From NCBI RefSeq assembly GCF_001866645.1, contig NZ_MLYP01000067.1, positions 1 through 61,443 of the forward strand: a DNA stretch of 61,443 nt, written 5' to 3'. The position numbers were made by a program, and so were the translations under genes. This DNA is from Streptomyces colonosanans (GTDB taxonomy: Bacteria; Actinomycetota; Actinomycetes; Streptomycetales; Streptomycetaceae). Below the pieces are notes generated by a model. That model saw nothing but the letters and a program-made list of their open reading frames with translations, was not told the DNA's origin and did no database searches. Of the stretch, positions 45,790-53,913 are shown piece after piece (position 1 is the stretch's first letter; the number at the start of each line of letters is the position of its first letter).

Positions 45790-47310
45790 TTACTTCGTCA
45801 CGGCGTTCAGCGCGTTCACGATCCCCGCCCCGTAGAACCCGTTGTGGTTCTTGGACCCGAGGCACACGGCGTCGATCTTGCCGTCGGAGTTGATGTCGTA
45901 CGGGTCCGTGCACGGCGTGGCGTCGGCCTGGGAGTACAGCAGGGCCTTCACCTGGCCGGCGGTGGCGTTCGGGTGCGTCGACTTGATGAGGGCGGCCACC
46001 CCCGCGACGTGCGGGGACGCCATCGACGTGCCCGCCTTGTAGCCCCACTTGCCGCCGGGCAGCGTGCCGAGGATCAGACCGCTGGTGGCCGGCGCGGCCG
46101 GGGGCTGGTACGCGGTGGAGTCGCCTCCCGGCGCGGCGACGTCGATGACGTTCAGACCGTAGTTGGAGAACGACGACTTGATGCCCTTCGCACCGGTCGC
46201 GGCCACGGTCACCACACCGGGCAGCTGGGTCGGGATGTCGAAGCACTTGTGCGGGTCGATCACCCGGTCACCCGACGCGCCGTCGTTCGGGGAGACGGGG
46301 TCGGTGATGGAGTCCGCGTCCAGGTCGTAGTTCTCGTTGCCCGCGGCCGCGACGTTGACCGTGCCCTTGTGCTCCGCGTACTGCGAGGCCCGGGTGATGG
46401 CGTCGACGAGCGCCTTCTGGTCGGCGTCGTCGAGGCAGTTGAAGTTCCAGGGGTCGGTGTAATAGCTGTTGTTGGTGACGTCCACGTGGTGCTCGGCCGC
46501 CCAGACGAAGCCGCAGACCACGGCCTCGGTGTAGAAGTAGCCGTCCGGGTTGGACACCTTGATGCCGGCGACCTGCACGCCGGGTGCGACGCCCGTCATG
46601 CCGATGCCGTTCTTGGCGGCCGCGATCTCACCCGCGACATGCGTGCCGTGGTTGCTCTCCGTGGCGCTCGGCCGCCAGGCGCCGTCGGCGGTGTTCGGCT
46701 TGCCCGACACGCAGTTGACGGACGCGTCGCGGTTGAAGTTCGGCGCGAGGTCGGGGTGGGTGTCGTCGACGCCGGTGTCGATGACGGCGACGGTGACGTC
46801 GTGGCTGCCGAGCGTCTTCTCGTGCGCCTTGTCCGCCTTGATGGCGGGCAGGTCCCACTGCAACGACTCCAGCGGGTCCTGGCCGTCGGCGGCCTGGGCG
46901 TTCGCGACCTCCTCGGCGGTGAGCTCCTTCGTCACGCCGATGTCGGTGGTCGACTGCGTGGCAAGCGGCGCGGTGCGGGTGGCACCGGCCGACTGCACGC
47001 CCGGAACCTTGCGGATGGTCCGTGCGAAGTCGGGGTTCGAGGAGTGGACGACGATCACGCCGATCTGGTCGTACGCGATCGTGATCGTGCCGCCCGCGTC
47101 GGCGATGGCCTTCTTCACCGTCGCGGACGGCCCTTGTCCGGTGGGTATGTTGACGACGTAGCTGAGGGTGGCCGCGTCGGCCGCCGAGGCCTTCGGGGCC
47201 GCCTCCGCCGCCGACGCGGTGATGCTCGGCAGGAAGGCGAAGGCGGTTGCCATGGCCATTCCCAGCGGAAGGGCGACGAGACGACGGGAACGCTTGCGCG
47301 GCGCTGTCAT
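45790..47310 (-). CDS. Secreted S8 (subtilisin-like) serine protease
   Basis: A 506-residue secreted protease. A signal peptide (Arg/Lys start, hydrophobic core to ~30, then SITASAAEA) precedes an inhibitor-like propeptide (~45-110). The catalytic triad motifs are VIDTGVDDTHPD (Asp), NHGTHVAGE (His) and GTSMASPHVAG (Ser). The C-terminal part has the calcium-binding-like loop DPYDINSDGKIDAVC, ending GFYGAGIVNALNAV. It is one of two tandem paralogues, downstream of the other by 71 bases. The ATG at 47308-47310 follows GGAG. Confidence 0.93.
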   Translation of the reverse strand: MTAPRKRSRRLVALPLGMAMATAFAFLPSITASAAEAAPKASAADAATLSYVVNIPTGQGPSATVKKAIADAGGTITIAYDQIGVIVVHSSNPDFARTIRKVPGVQSAGATRTAPLATQSTTDIGVTKELTAEEVANAQAADGQDPLESLQWDLPAIKADKAHEKTLGSHDVTVAVIDTGVDDTHPDLAPNFNRDASVNCVSGKPNTADGAWRPSATESNHGTHVAGEIAAAKNGIGMTGVAPGVQVAGIKVSNPDGYFYTEAVVCGFVWAAEHHVDVTNNSYYTDPWNFNCLDDADQKALVDAITRASQYAEHKGTVNVAAAGNENYDLDADSITDPVSPNDGASGDRVIDPHKCFDIPTQLPGVVTVAATGAKGIKSSFSNYGLNVIDVAAPGGDSTAYQPPAAPATSGLILGTLPGGKWGYKAGTSMASPHVAGVAALIKSTHPNATAGQVKALLYSQADATPCTDPYDINSDGKIDAVCLGSKNHNGFYGAGIVNALNAVTK

Positions 47311-47381
47311 TGGGGCTCCAGTTCGTTTTGCGGTACTAGCGGTTCCATGCGTGCGGAAGATCGACACGTGGATGGATGCGG

Positions 47382-48905
47382 CTACTTGACGGCCCGAAGG
47401 GCGTTGACGATGCCGAAGCCGTAGAACCCGTTCACGCGCTTGCCGCCCTCGCAGGTCGCGTCCACGACCCCGTCGCCGTTGTAGTCGTAGGGGTCCTTCG
47501 GGCAGCCCGGGTTGTCCGCCTGGGCCTTCAGGAGCGCCTGGAGCTGCGCCGGAGTCGCGTGCGGGTGCTTGGACTTGAGCAGCGCGGCCACGCCCGCGAC
47601 GTGCGGCGCCGCCATCGAGGTGCCCTGCAGGAAGGCGTACTCGCCGTTCGGCATCGTGGAGAGGATGCGGCCGTTCTTGGACGGCGTGTCCGCGCTCACG
47701 TACTTGTCGCCGCCCGGCCCCGCGACGTCGACGACGTGGTTTCCGTAACTGGAGTAGTAGGACTTGACGTTGGTGGGCCCGGTCGCGCTGACCGTGACGA
47801 CCCCCTCCAACTGGGTCGGGATGTCAAGGCACTTGTGCGGGTCGACCGTGCGGTCCGCCGGGGTCGTGTCGTTGGGGCTGGAGGGGTCGAGGATGGCGTG
47901 CGAGGCGAGGTCGTCGTTGGAGTTGCCCGCCGAGGCGACGCTGAGGGTGCCCTTGCGCTGGGCGTACAGCTGGGCGCGGTTGACCGCGTCGACGACGGCC
48001 CGCTGGTCCGGGTCGTCCATGCAGTTGTAGCGCCACGGGTCCACGTAGTAGCTGTTGTTGGTGATCTCGACGCCGTGGTCGGCGGCGAACACGAACGCGC
48101 AGACGACACTCTCGGGGTAGAAGAGCTCACTGACCGGGTCGGCCACCCTGATGCCGGAGACCTTGACGTTCGGGGCGACACCGGCGACGCCGGTGCCGTT
48201 GCGAGCCGCGGCGATCTCACCGGCGACATGCGTGCCGTGGTAGTGGCCGGGGTCCGCGGGCCGCCAGGCGCCGTAGGAGGTGTCGGCCTTGCCGCCCACG
48301 CAACTCGCGGACTGGGAGGCGGAGAAGTTCGGGGCGAGGTTGGGGTGGGTGTCGTCGACGCCGGTGTCGATGACGGCGACCGTGACGTCGCGGCTCCCCG
48401 GGTTGATCTTGGCGGCCTTGTCGGCGCCTATCGCGCGCAGGTCCCACTGCTCGGCCTCCAGGGGCTCCTGGCCCGGTGCCGTGCTCTGAGCGGCGAGCTT
48501 CGCCGCCTCCGCCTTCGTCAGGTACTGCGCGGAGCCCTCGTCCGTCGTGCCCGCGGCGGTCACCGGCGCGGTCCGGGTCGCGCCCGCGGACTGCACCCCG
48601 CGGACGGTACGCAGGGACTTGGCGAAGTCCGGGTTCGCGGAGTGGGCGACGATCACGCCGATCTTGTCGTACGTCTCCACGATGGTGCCGCCGGCCTTGG
48701 ATATCGCCGCTTGCACCGCCGAGATCGTGTGACGGTCCGTCTGAGTGTTGACCACATAGGCAAGTTCGACGCCGGAGGCGGTCTGTGCGGTGGTGGTGCG
48801 TGGGGCGGCCGACGCCGCACCGGGCAGGAAGCCCAGGGAGGCGGTGAGCGACAACACGACCGGCACAGCCAGGGCGAGACGGCGTCGGGAAGGCAGGTGA
48901 GCCAT
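47382..48905 (-). CDS. Secreted S8 (subtilisin-like) serine protease, paralogue
   Basis: A 507-residue paralogue of the neighbour, collinear throughout. Signal peptide to ~residue 33 (LGFLPGAASAAP), propeptide, and triad VIDTGVDDTHPN (Asp), YHGTHVAGE (His), GTSMAAPHVAG (Ser), with Cys pairs around CVGGK and CLDIPTQ and the calcium-like loop DPYDYNGDGVVDATC. It starts with ATG at 48903-48905. The 280 bases upstream (48906-49185) are the divergent promoter region shared with the acetate transporter unit. Confidence 0.93.
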   Translation of the reverse strand: MAHLPSRRRLALAVPVVLSLTASLGFLPGAASAAPRTTTAQTASGVELAYVVNTQTDRHTISAVQAAISKAGGTIVETYDKIGVIVAHSANPDFAKSLRTVRGVQSAGATRTAPVTAAGTTDEGSAQYLTKAEAAKLAAQSTAPGQEPLEAEQWDLRAIGADKAAKINPGSRDVTVAVIDTGVDDTHPNLAPNFSASQSASCVGGKADTSYGAWRPADPGHYHGTHVAGEIAAARNGTGVAGVAPNVKVSGIRVADPVSELFYPESVVCAFVFAADHGVEITNNSYYVDPWRYNCMDDPDQRAVVDAVNRAQLYAQRKGTLSVASAGNSNDDLASHAILDPSSPNDTTPADRTVDPHKCLDIPTQLEGVVTVSATGPTNVKSYYSSYGNHVVDVAGPGGDKYVSADTPSKNGRILSTMPNGEYAFLQGTSMAAPHVAGVAALLKSKHPHATPAQLQALLKAQADNPGCPKDPYDYNGDGVVDATCEGGKRVNGFYGFGIVNALRAVK

Positions 48906-49159
48906 GGGGTCTCCACATCATCCGGGTACGTGAACGAACCGGGACGCGCTGACGCCCGGCAGGTACATGACGGTGGTGCAGAGCGAAGCTATCCGGCATC
49001 CAGGCTGGTCAGCAATGGGTTTTGGCAAGTATGTGCGAAAGAAGTAAAGGGAGTTGAACCGGTCCACGTGTGGCGCCGTGACCTTGGGCAGGGGGAGCCG
49101 GGGCGATCGATGCCCCTTCCCGTATTACATAGAGAAGCGATATCGTCACATTCCGTCAC
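48906..49159. other. Divergent intergenic region between proteases and acetate transporter unit
   Basis: About 250 bases, somewhat less GC-rich near 49015-49060 (TTTTGGCAAGTATG, GAAAGAAGTAAAGG). It must carry the promoter of the protease unit (minus) and part of that for the DUF485 gene (plus). No gene is seen, and no confident hexamers. Confidence 0.4.
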
Positions 49160-49173
49160 GTGATTCAGATCAC
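49160..49173. promoter_or_regulatory. Crp-like palindrome upstream of the acetate transporter unit
   Basis: GTGATTCAGATCAC is a GTGA-N6-TCAC palindrome, the Crp/FNR-type core (the usual TGTGA...TCACA flanks are not both present). It lies about 100 bases ahead of the preferred DUF485 start. Confidence 0.55.
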
Positions 49174-49272
49174 TTTGAGGACCGTATGCCCGTACCCGAC
49201 CCGTCCCCGACGGCGAACCCGCACTCGCCGCCGACGGCCGCCGTCACCGCACCCGTTACGCGAGGAGACACC

Positions 49273-49629
49273 GTGGCTACCGATGCACCTCCCCCCTCGA
49301 AGACCGAGCACCGCCTGCCGTCCACCGAAGAGTTCGTCGCGGTCCAGGAGGGCGCGGAATTCGGTGAACTGCGCAGCTCCCACCGCTCGTTCGCCTTTCC
49401 GCTGACCGTGGCGTTCATCGCCTGGTACCTCGTCTATGTCCTGCTGTCGAACTACGCCGGCGGCTTCATGGGCACCAAGCTCTTCGGCAACGTCAACGTC
49501 GCCCTGGTGCTCGGCCTCGCCCAGTTCCTCAGCACGTTCCTGATCGCCTGGTGGTACGCACGGCACGCCGCCGCCAAGCTCGACCCCAAGGCCGAGGCCA
49601 TCAAGTCCCGTATGGAGGGCGGCGCATGA
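49273..49629 (+). CDS. DUF485 membrane protein, acetate symporter partner
   Basis: A 118-residue protein with two membrane helices (~40-60 and ~75-95), LPSTEEFVAVQEGAEFGELR at the start and FAFPLTVAFIAWYLVYVLLS then NYAGGFMG as the DUF485 core. Genes of this family almost always precede acetate/pyruvate symporters, as here: the next ATG overlaps its stop. The GTG at 49273 has GAGGAG five bases upstream; an ATG at 49186 (146 residues, poor extra N terminus) is the alternative. Confidence 0.88.
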   Translation: MATDAPPPSKTEHRLPSTEEFVAVQEGAEFGELRSSHRSFAFPLTVAFIAWYLVYVLLSNYAGGFMGTKLFGNVNVALVLGLAQFLSTFLIAWWYARHAAAKLDPKAEAIKSRMEGGA

Positions 49630-51245
49630 ACCACGCAGTGATCCTGGCAGCCGGTGAGGCGAGCAAGCACCGGCCGCTGATCATCACCTTGTTCGCGGTG
49701 TTCGTGGTGGCGACCCTCGTCATCACCATCTGGGCGGGCCGCCAGACCAAGGACGCCGCCGACTTCTACGCGGGCGGCCGCCAGTTCACCGCCTTCCAGA
49801 ACGGCCTCGCCGTCTCCGGCGACTACATGTCCGCCGCGTCCTTCCTCGGCATCGCGGGCGCGATCGCCCTCTTCGGGTACGACGGCTTCCTGTACTCCAT
49901 CGGCTTCCTGGTCGCCTGGCTGGTCGCCCTGCTCCTGGTCGCCGAGCCGCTGCGCAACTCCGGCCGCTACACCATGGGCGACGTGCTGGCGTACCGCATG
50001 CGCCAGCGCCCGGTCCGCACGGCGGCCGGCACCTCCACCATCGTCGTGTCGATCTTCTACCTGCTCGCTCAGATGGCGGGCGCGGGCGTCCTGGTCTCCC
50101 TGCTGCTCGGCATCACCAGCGACGGCGGCAAGATCGGCATCGTCGCCCTGGTCGGCGTCCTGATGATCGTCTACGTCACCATCGGCGGTATGAAGGGCAC
50201 CACCTGGGTGCAGATGGTCAAGGCGGTCCTGCTGATCGCGGGTGCCCTGCTGCTGACCTTCCTGGTCCTGCTGAAGTTCAACTTCAACATCTCCGACCTG
50301 CTCGGCAAGGCCGCCGACAACAGCGGAAAGGGCTCGGCCTTCCTGGAGCCCGGCCTGAAGTACGGTGCCACCGGCACCACCAAGCTGGACTTCATCTCGC
50401 TCGGCATCGCCCTCGTTCTGGGCACCGCGGGCCTGCCGCACATTCTGATCCGCTTCTACACGGTGCCCACCGCCAAGGCCGCCCGGAAGTCGGTGAACTG
50501 GGCGATCGGCCTGATCGGCGCCTTCTACCTGATGACTCTCTCCCTCGGTTTCGGTGCCGCCGCCCTCATCAAACCGGACGAGATCATCGCCTCCAACAAG
50601 GCGGGCAACACGGCGGCGCCCCTGCTCGCCCTGCACCTGGGAGGCACGGACTCCAGTTGGGGGGCGATCCTGCTGGCCTCCATCTCGGCGGTCGCCTTCG
50701 CCACCATCCTCGCGGTCGTCGCCGGGCTCACCCTGGCCTCGTCCTCCTCGTTCGCGCACGACATCTACGCGAACGTCATCAAGAAGGGCCAGGCCGGCGA
50801 GAAGCAGGAGATGCGCGCGGCCCGCTGGGCGACGGTCGGCATCGGCGCCGTGTCCATCGTGCTGGGCGCCCTCGCGCGCGACCTGAACGTCGCCGGTCTG
50901 GTCGCCCTCGCCTTCGCCGTCGCCGCCTCCGCCAACCTGCCGACGATCCTCTACAGCCTCTTCTGGAAGCGGTTCACGACCGCGGGCGCGTTGTGGTCGA
51001 TCTACGGCGGCCTGGTCACCGCGGTCGGTCTGGTGCTGTTCTCCCCGGTGGTCTCCGGCAAGCCGACGTCGATGTTCCCGGACGTCGACTTCCACTGGTT
51101 CCCGCTGGAGAACCCCGGCATCATCTCCATCCCGGTCGGCTTCCTGCTGGGCTGGCTGGGCACACTGCTGTCCAAGGAGCAGCCGGACCCCGGCAAGTAC
51201 GCGGAGCTGGAGGTCCGGTCCCTGACCGGCACCGGCGCGCACTGA
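49626..51245 (+). CDS. actP: Cation/acetate symporter (SSS family)
   Basis: A 539-residue sodium:solute symporter with about 13 helices. Signatures are DAADFYAGGRQFTAFQNGLA, SGDYMSAASFLGIAG and VGDVLAYRM-like (TMGDVLAYRMRQ), and GTAGLPHILIRFYTVP, all typical of ActP. It carries acetate, glyoxylate or similar monocarboxylates with sodium or protons. Coupled to the DUF485 gene by ATGA. Confidence 0.93.
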   Translation: MNHAVILAAGEASKHRPLIITLFAVFVVATLVITIWAGRQTKDAADFYAGGRQFTAFQNGLAVSGDYMSAASFLGIAGAIALFGYDGFLYSIGFLVAWLVALLLVAEPLRNSGRYTMGDVLAYRMRQRPVRTAAGTSTIVVSIFYLLAQMAGAGVLVSLLLGITSDGGKIGIVALVGVLMIVYVTIGGMKGTTWVQMVKAVLLIAGALLLTFLVLLKFNFNISDLLGKAADNSGKGSAFLEPGLKYGATGTTKLDFISLGIALVLGTAGLPHILIRFYTVPTAKAARKSVNWAIGLIGAFYLMTLSLGFGAAALIKPDEIIASNKAGNTAAPLLALHLGGTDSSWGAILLASISAVAFATILAVVAGLTLASSSSFAHDIYANVIKKGQAGEKQEMRAARWATVGIGAVSIVLGALARDLNVAGLVALAFAVAASANLPTILYSLFWKRFTTAGALWSIYGGLVTAVGLVLFSPVVSGKPTSMFPDVDFHWFPLENPGIISIPVGFLLGWLGTLLSKEQPDPGKYAELEVRSLTGTGAH

Positions 51246-51274
51246 CCGGCGCGCACTGACCGGTTCGCACCGAC

Positions 51275-51306
51275 GGCCGCGGCGTAGGGATCCCCACGCC
51301 GCGGCC
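51275..51306. terminator. Hairpin after the acetate symporter gene
   Basis: GGCCGCGGCGT (51275-51285) pairs with ACGCCGCGGCC (51296-51306). Just before it, CGGCGCGCACTGAC is directly repeated at the stop codon. Confidence 0.65.
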
Positions 51307-51422
51307 GCGGCGTATTCGCGCGCTTGACGCGCTGTGCGCCGAGGCGATGTCGATGTCAGCGGTGTCACGTACGCTCGCACCTAACGGAAGACGAGTGATC
51401 CGCGACGAGGGAGGGGGCCCAC

Positions 51423-52412
51423 GTGCTCATCGACACCTACGGCCGGGTGGCCACCGACCTGCGGGTATCGCTGACCGACCGGTGCAATCTGCGATGCACG
51501 TACTGCATGCCCGAGGAGGGCCTGCAGTGGCTGGCCAAGCCCGATCTGCTCACGGACGACGAGATCGTCCGCCTGATCGGCGTCGCGGTCACCTCCCTCG
51601 GCATCGAGGAGGTCCGCTTCACGGGAGGCGAGCCCCTGCTCCGCCCCGGCCTGGTCGGCATCGTCGAGCGGGTCGCCGCGCTGCGGCCGCGCCCCCGGAT
51701 GTCCCTCACCACGAACGGCATCGGCCTGGGCCGCACGGCCGCGGCCCTGAAAGCCGCAGGCCTCGACCGGGTGAACGTCTCGCTGGACACCCTCCGCCCG
51801 GACGTCTTCAAGGCCCTCACCCGCCGGGACCGCCACAAGGACGTCATCGAGGGCCTGAGGGCCGCCCGCGAGGCGGGCCTGACCCCCGTCAAGGTCAACT
51901 CCGTCCTGATGCCGGGCCTGAACGACGACGAGGCCCCGGACCTGCTCGCCTGGGCGGTCGAGCATGACTACGAGCTGCGCTTCATCGAGCAGATGCCCCT
52001 GGACGCCCAGCACGGCTGGAAGCGCGAGGGCATGGTCACCGCGGGGGACATCCTGGCCGCACTGCGCGCGCGTTTCGAGCTGACCCCCGAGGGCGCCGAC
52101 GCGCGCGGCTCCGCCCCGGCCGAACGCTGGATCGTCGACGGCGGCCCGCACCGCGTCGGGGTGATCGCCTCGGTCACCCGCCCGTTCTGTGCGGCCTGCG
52201 ACCGCACCCGGCTGACGGCCGACGGACAGATCCGCACCTGCCTGTTCGCCACCGAGGAGACCGACCTGCGCGCGGCACTCCGCTCCGGTGCGCCCGACGA
52301 GGAGATCGCCCGGGTCTGGCGGCTCGCGATGTGGGGAAAGAAGGCGGGCTCGGGCCTGGACGATCCGTCATTCCTGCAGCCTCAGCGGCCGATGTCCGCG
52401 ATCGGCGGGTGA
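51423..52412 (+). CDS. moaA: GTP 3',8-cyclase MoaA (molybdenum cofactor)
   Basis: A 329-residue radical SAM enzyme, first step of molybdopterin synthesis. The SAM cluster motif is DRCNLRCTYC (Cys 21, 25, 28), the second iron-sulphur cluster is FCAACDRTRLTADGQIRTC, and the C terminus ends MSAIGG; the Gly-Gly end is essential in the family. It begins at GTG 51423 after GAGGGAGGGGG. The other moa genes are not in the window. Confidence 0.96.
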   Translation: MLIDTYGRVATDLRVSLTDRCNLRCTYCMPEEGLQWLAKPDLLTDDEIVRLIGVAVTSLGIEEVRFTGGEPLLRPGLVGIVERVAALRPRPRMSLTTNGIGLGRTAAALKAAGLDRVNVSLDTLRPDVFKALTRRDRHKDVIEGLRAAREAGLTPVKVNSVLMPGLNDDEAPDLLAWAVEHDYELRFIEQMPLDAQHGWKREGMVTAGDILAALRARFELTPEGADARGSAPAERWIVDGGPHRVGVIASVTRPFCAACDRTRLTADGQIRTCLFATEETDLRAALRSGAPDEEIARVWRLAMWGKKAGSGLDDPSFLQPQRPMSAIGG

Positions 52413-52413
52413 C

Positions 52414-52653
52414 TCAGCCCGCCGGCGAGCCGCTTTCGGGAGACTTCCAGTCCTCCAGCCTGACGACGTCCTTCAGGAACCCCCGCACGCCCAGGAACTT
52501 CGACAGGTGCTCCCGGTGCTCCTCGCAGGCGAGCCACGTCTTGCGGCGCTCCGGAGTGTGGATCTTCGGGTTGTTCCACGCGAGCACCCACACGGCGGCG
52601 GCGCGGCAGCCCCTGGCGGAGCAGATCGGCGCATCATGATCAGGGACGGTCAC
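52414..52653 (-). CDS. Conserved small hypothetical protein
   Basis: A 79-residue protein with Cys pairs (CSARGC, and ACEEHREH) suggesting a metal site, and WVLAWNNPKIHTPERRKTW in between. It ends one base from the convergent moaA stop. The GTG at 52651-52653 is the only good start. Conserved in actinobacteria from memory, function unknown. Confidence 0.78.
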   Translation of the reverse strand: MTVPDHDAPICSARGCRAAAVWVLAWNNPKIHTPERRKTWLACEEHREHLSKFLGVRGFLKDVVRLEDWKSPESGSPAG

Positions 52654-52689
52654 GTCCCGACCCTACCCCGTCCCGGACCGGCAAAAGGC

Positions 52690-52725
52690 GACGCCGAGCA
52701 GCCACGGGGGGAGCTGCCCGGCGTC
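52690..52725. terminator. Hairpin in the gap between the 79-residue gene and the DUF3099 gene
   Basis: GACGCCGAGCAGC (52690-52702) pairs with GCTGCCCGGCGTC (52713-52725) with one mismatch. It stands upstream of the 79-residue gene and beyond the stop of the DUF3099 gene, so it probably terminates the latter. The remaining part of 52654-52881 shows no gene. Confidence 0.5.
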
Positions 52726-52881
52726 GGTCTGTCGCTCCGACGGGGGATGCGGAGCGCGTACGAAGTATGTCATGGGTCACCCGCTGCCCGGCACCGGAAC
52801 AACATGATTGATCTCAGCTTTTCCTGGGCCTGACACGGGATGCAATTCCGCGTCCGGGCGATGTCCGGCGATCCGCCGCGG

Positions 52882-53325
52882 TCAGGTCCGCTCGCCCGGT
52901 TCGCTCCGGAATCCGGCCGCAGGCTCGGCCGGGGCGGATTCCGCGGCGTCTTCCGGGGCGGATTCCGCGGCGCCTGCTCCATCCCCGGTTCCGTGCGAAA
53001 CGGAGGGGCCCTCATCGTCCGACGGCGCGATCATGGGACGCATCGGGGTGGTGACGAATGTGGACGGGAGACCCGGCGCGTTCTCACGTCCCGCGTTGGC
53101 GATGACGACCGCGATATAGGGAAGGACGGCCCCCAGGACCAGCGCAACGATGGCGACGGGACGCTCGACGTTCCACAGGGTGGCCGCGAGGATCACCGCC
53201 AACGTGCGCACGCTCATCGAGATGACATAACGGCGCTGCCGGCCGCGCACATCCGCCGCGAGACCCTGCCGGGCACCGGTGATCCGGAACACCGGGGCGC
53301 CACCACCGTGGTTCAGCTTCCGCAT
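52882..53325 (-). CDS. DUF3099 membrane protein
   Basis: A 147-residue protein. The N terminus APVFRITGARQGLAADVRGR, then QRRYVISMSVRTLAVILAAT is the DUF3099 signature, with two membrane helices (~37-52 and ~58-78), followed by a poorly conserved Glu/Ala/Pro-rich tail. The ATG at 53323-53325 gives the family start. Function unknown. Confidence 0.88.
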   Translation of the reverse strand: MRKLNHGGGAPVFRITGARQGLAADVRGRQRRYVISMSVRTLAVILAATLWNVERPVAIVALVLGAVLPYIAVVIANAGRENAPGLPSTFVTTPMRPMIAPSDDEGPSVSHGTGDGAGAAESAPEDAAESAPAEPAAGFRSEPGERT

Positions 53326-53571
53326 CACACTCCACCACCCGCCTGCCTCGGACTCTCCCCGGCCCGCGTATGCCGTCTGCGACCCGGCCGCAACCGGGCT
53401 CACACACCGACAACGTTACGCCGCGCCTCCGCCGCCTTCGAGACCGGGGCGCCCTCTGTCTGCGCGACCACACTGCGCACCGTCACGTAGCGGCCTGCCC
53501 GACATGCGCCGTATGGCCTACACGCCGAGACTGGGCGTACTGCTCGCGTCGAGCCGTACCAGGAGGCAGTC
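53326..53571. other. Divergent intergenic region, no gene seen
   Basis: 246 bases between the DUF3099 gene and the YeaQ-type gene. Both promoters must lie here. Open frames exist on both strands, but none looks like protein. The AGGAGG site of the YeaQ gene is at 53560-53566. Confidence 0.4.
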
Positions 53572-53853
53572 ATGGGCTGGTTGTGGGCGATCATCGTCGG
53601 ATTCGTGCTGGGCACCATCGCCAAACTGATACTTCCGGGAAAGCAGCACAGCCCGATCTGGCTGACCACACTCATGGGCATGATCGGCGGCATCGTCGGT
53701 AATGCGGTCGCCCGCGCCATCGGTATCGCCGGCACCCCCGGCATCGACTGGGGCCGCCACGGCCTCCAGATCGCCGCCGCGGTCCTGTTCGTCTTCCTCG
53801 GTGAGACGGTGTACCTGGCGAGGAAGGGCGGCAGACAGCGGCAGAGAGCGTGA
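53572..53853 (+). CDS. GlsB/YeaQ/YmgE family membrane protein
   Basis: A 93-residue protein with three hydrophobic segments and the Gly-zipper pattern of the family (LWAIIVGFVLGTIAKLI, then LMGMIGGIVGNAVARAIG). Often called transglycosylase-associated or stress-response membrane protein. An AGGAGG site precedes the ATG. Confidence 0.9.
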   Translation: MGWLWAIIVGFVLGTIAKLILPGKQHSPIWLTTLMGMIGGIVGNAVARAIGIAGTPGIDWGRHGLQIAAAVLFVFLGETVYLARKGGRQRQRA

Positions 53854-53861
53854 CACCGCAG

Positions 53862-53895
53862 GAAAGGGGGCGGCCCCGGTGGGCCGCCCCCTTTC
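53862..53895. terminator. Hairpin between YeaQ-type gene and tyrS
   Basis: GAAAGGGGGCGGCC (53862-53875) and GGCCGCCCCCTTTC (53882-53895) pair perfectly between two convergent stops. Bidirectional terminator. Confidence 0.8.
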
Positions 53896-53913
53896 AGGAC
53901 GTACAGGAACGCC

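Noticed and set aside
44281..47424. Plus-strand open frame of over 1000 codons opposite the CoA-transferase and S8 protease genes
   Set aside because: It spans two genes and their terminator on the other strand and has low-complexity Gly/Val/Arg/Asp composition typical of shadow frames.
49452..51380. Minus-strand open frame opposite the acetate symporter gene
   Set aside because: Extremely Gln/Asp/Gly-rich shadow of a membrane protein gene; no ribosome site or family match.
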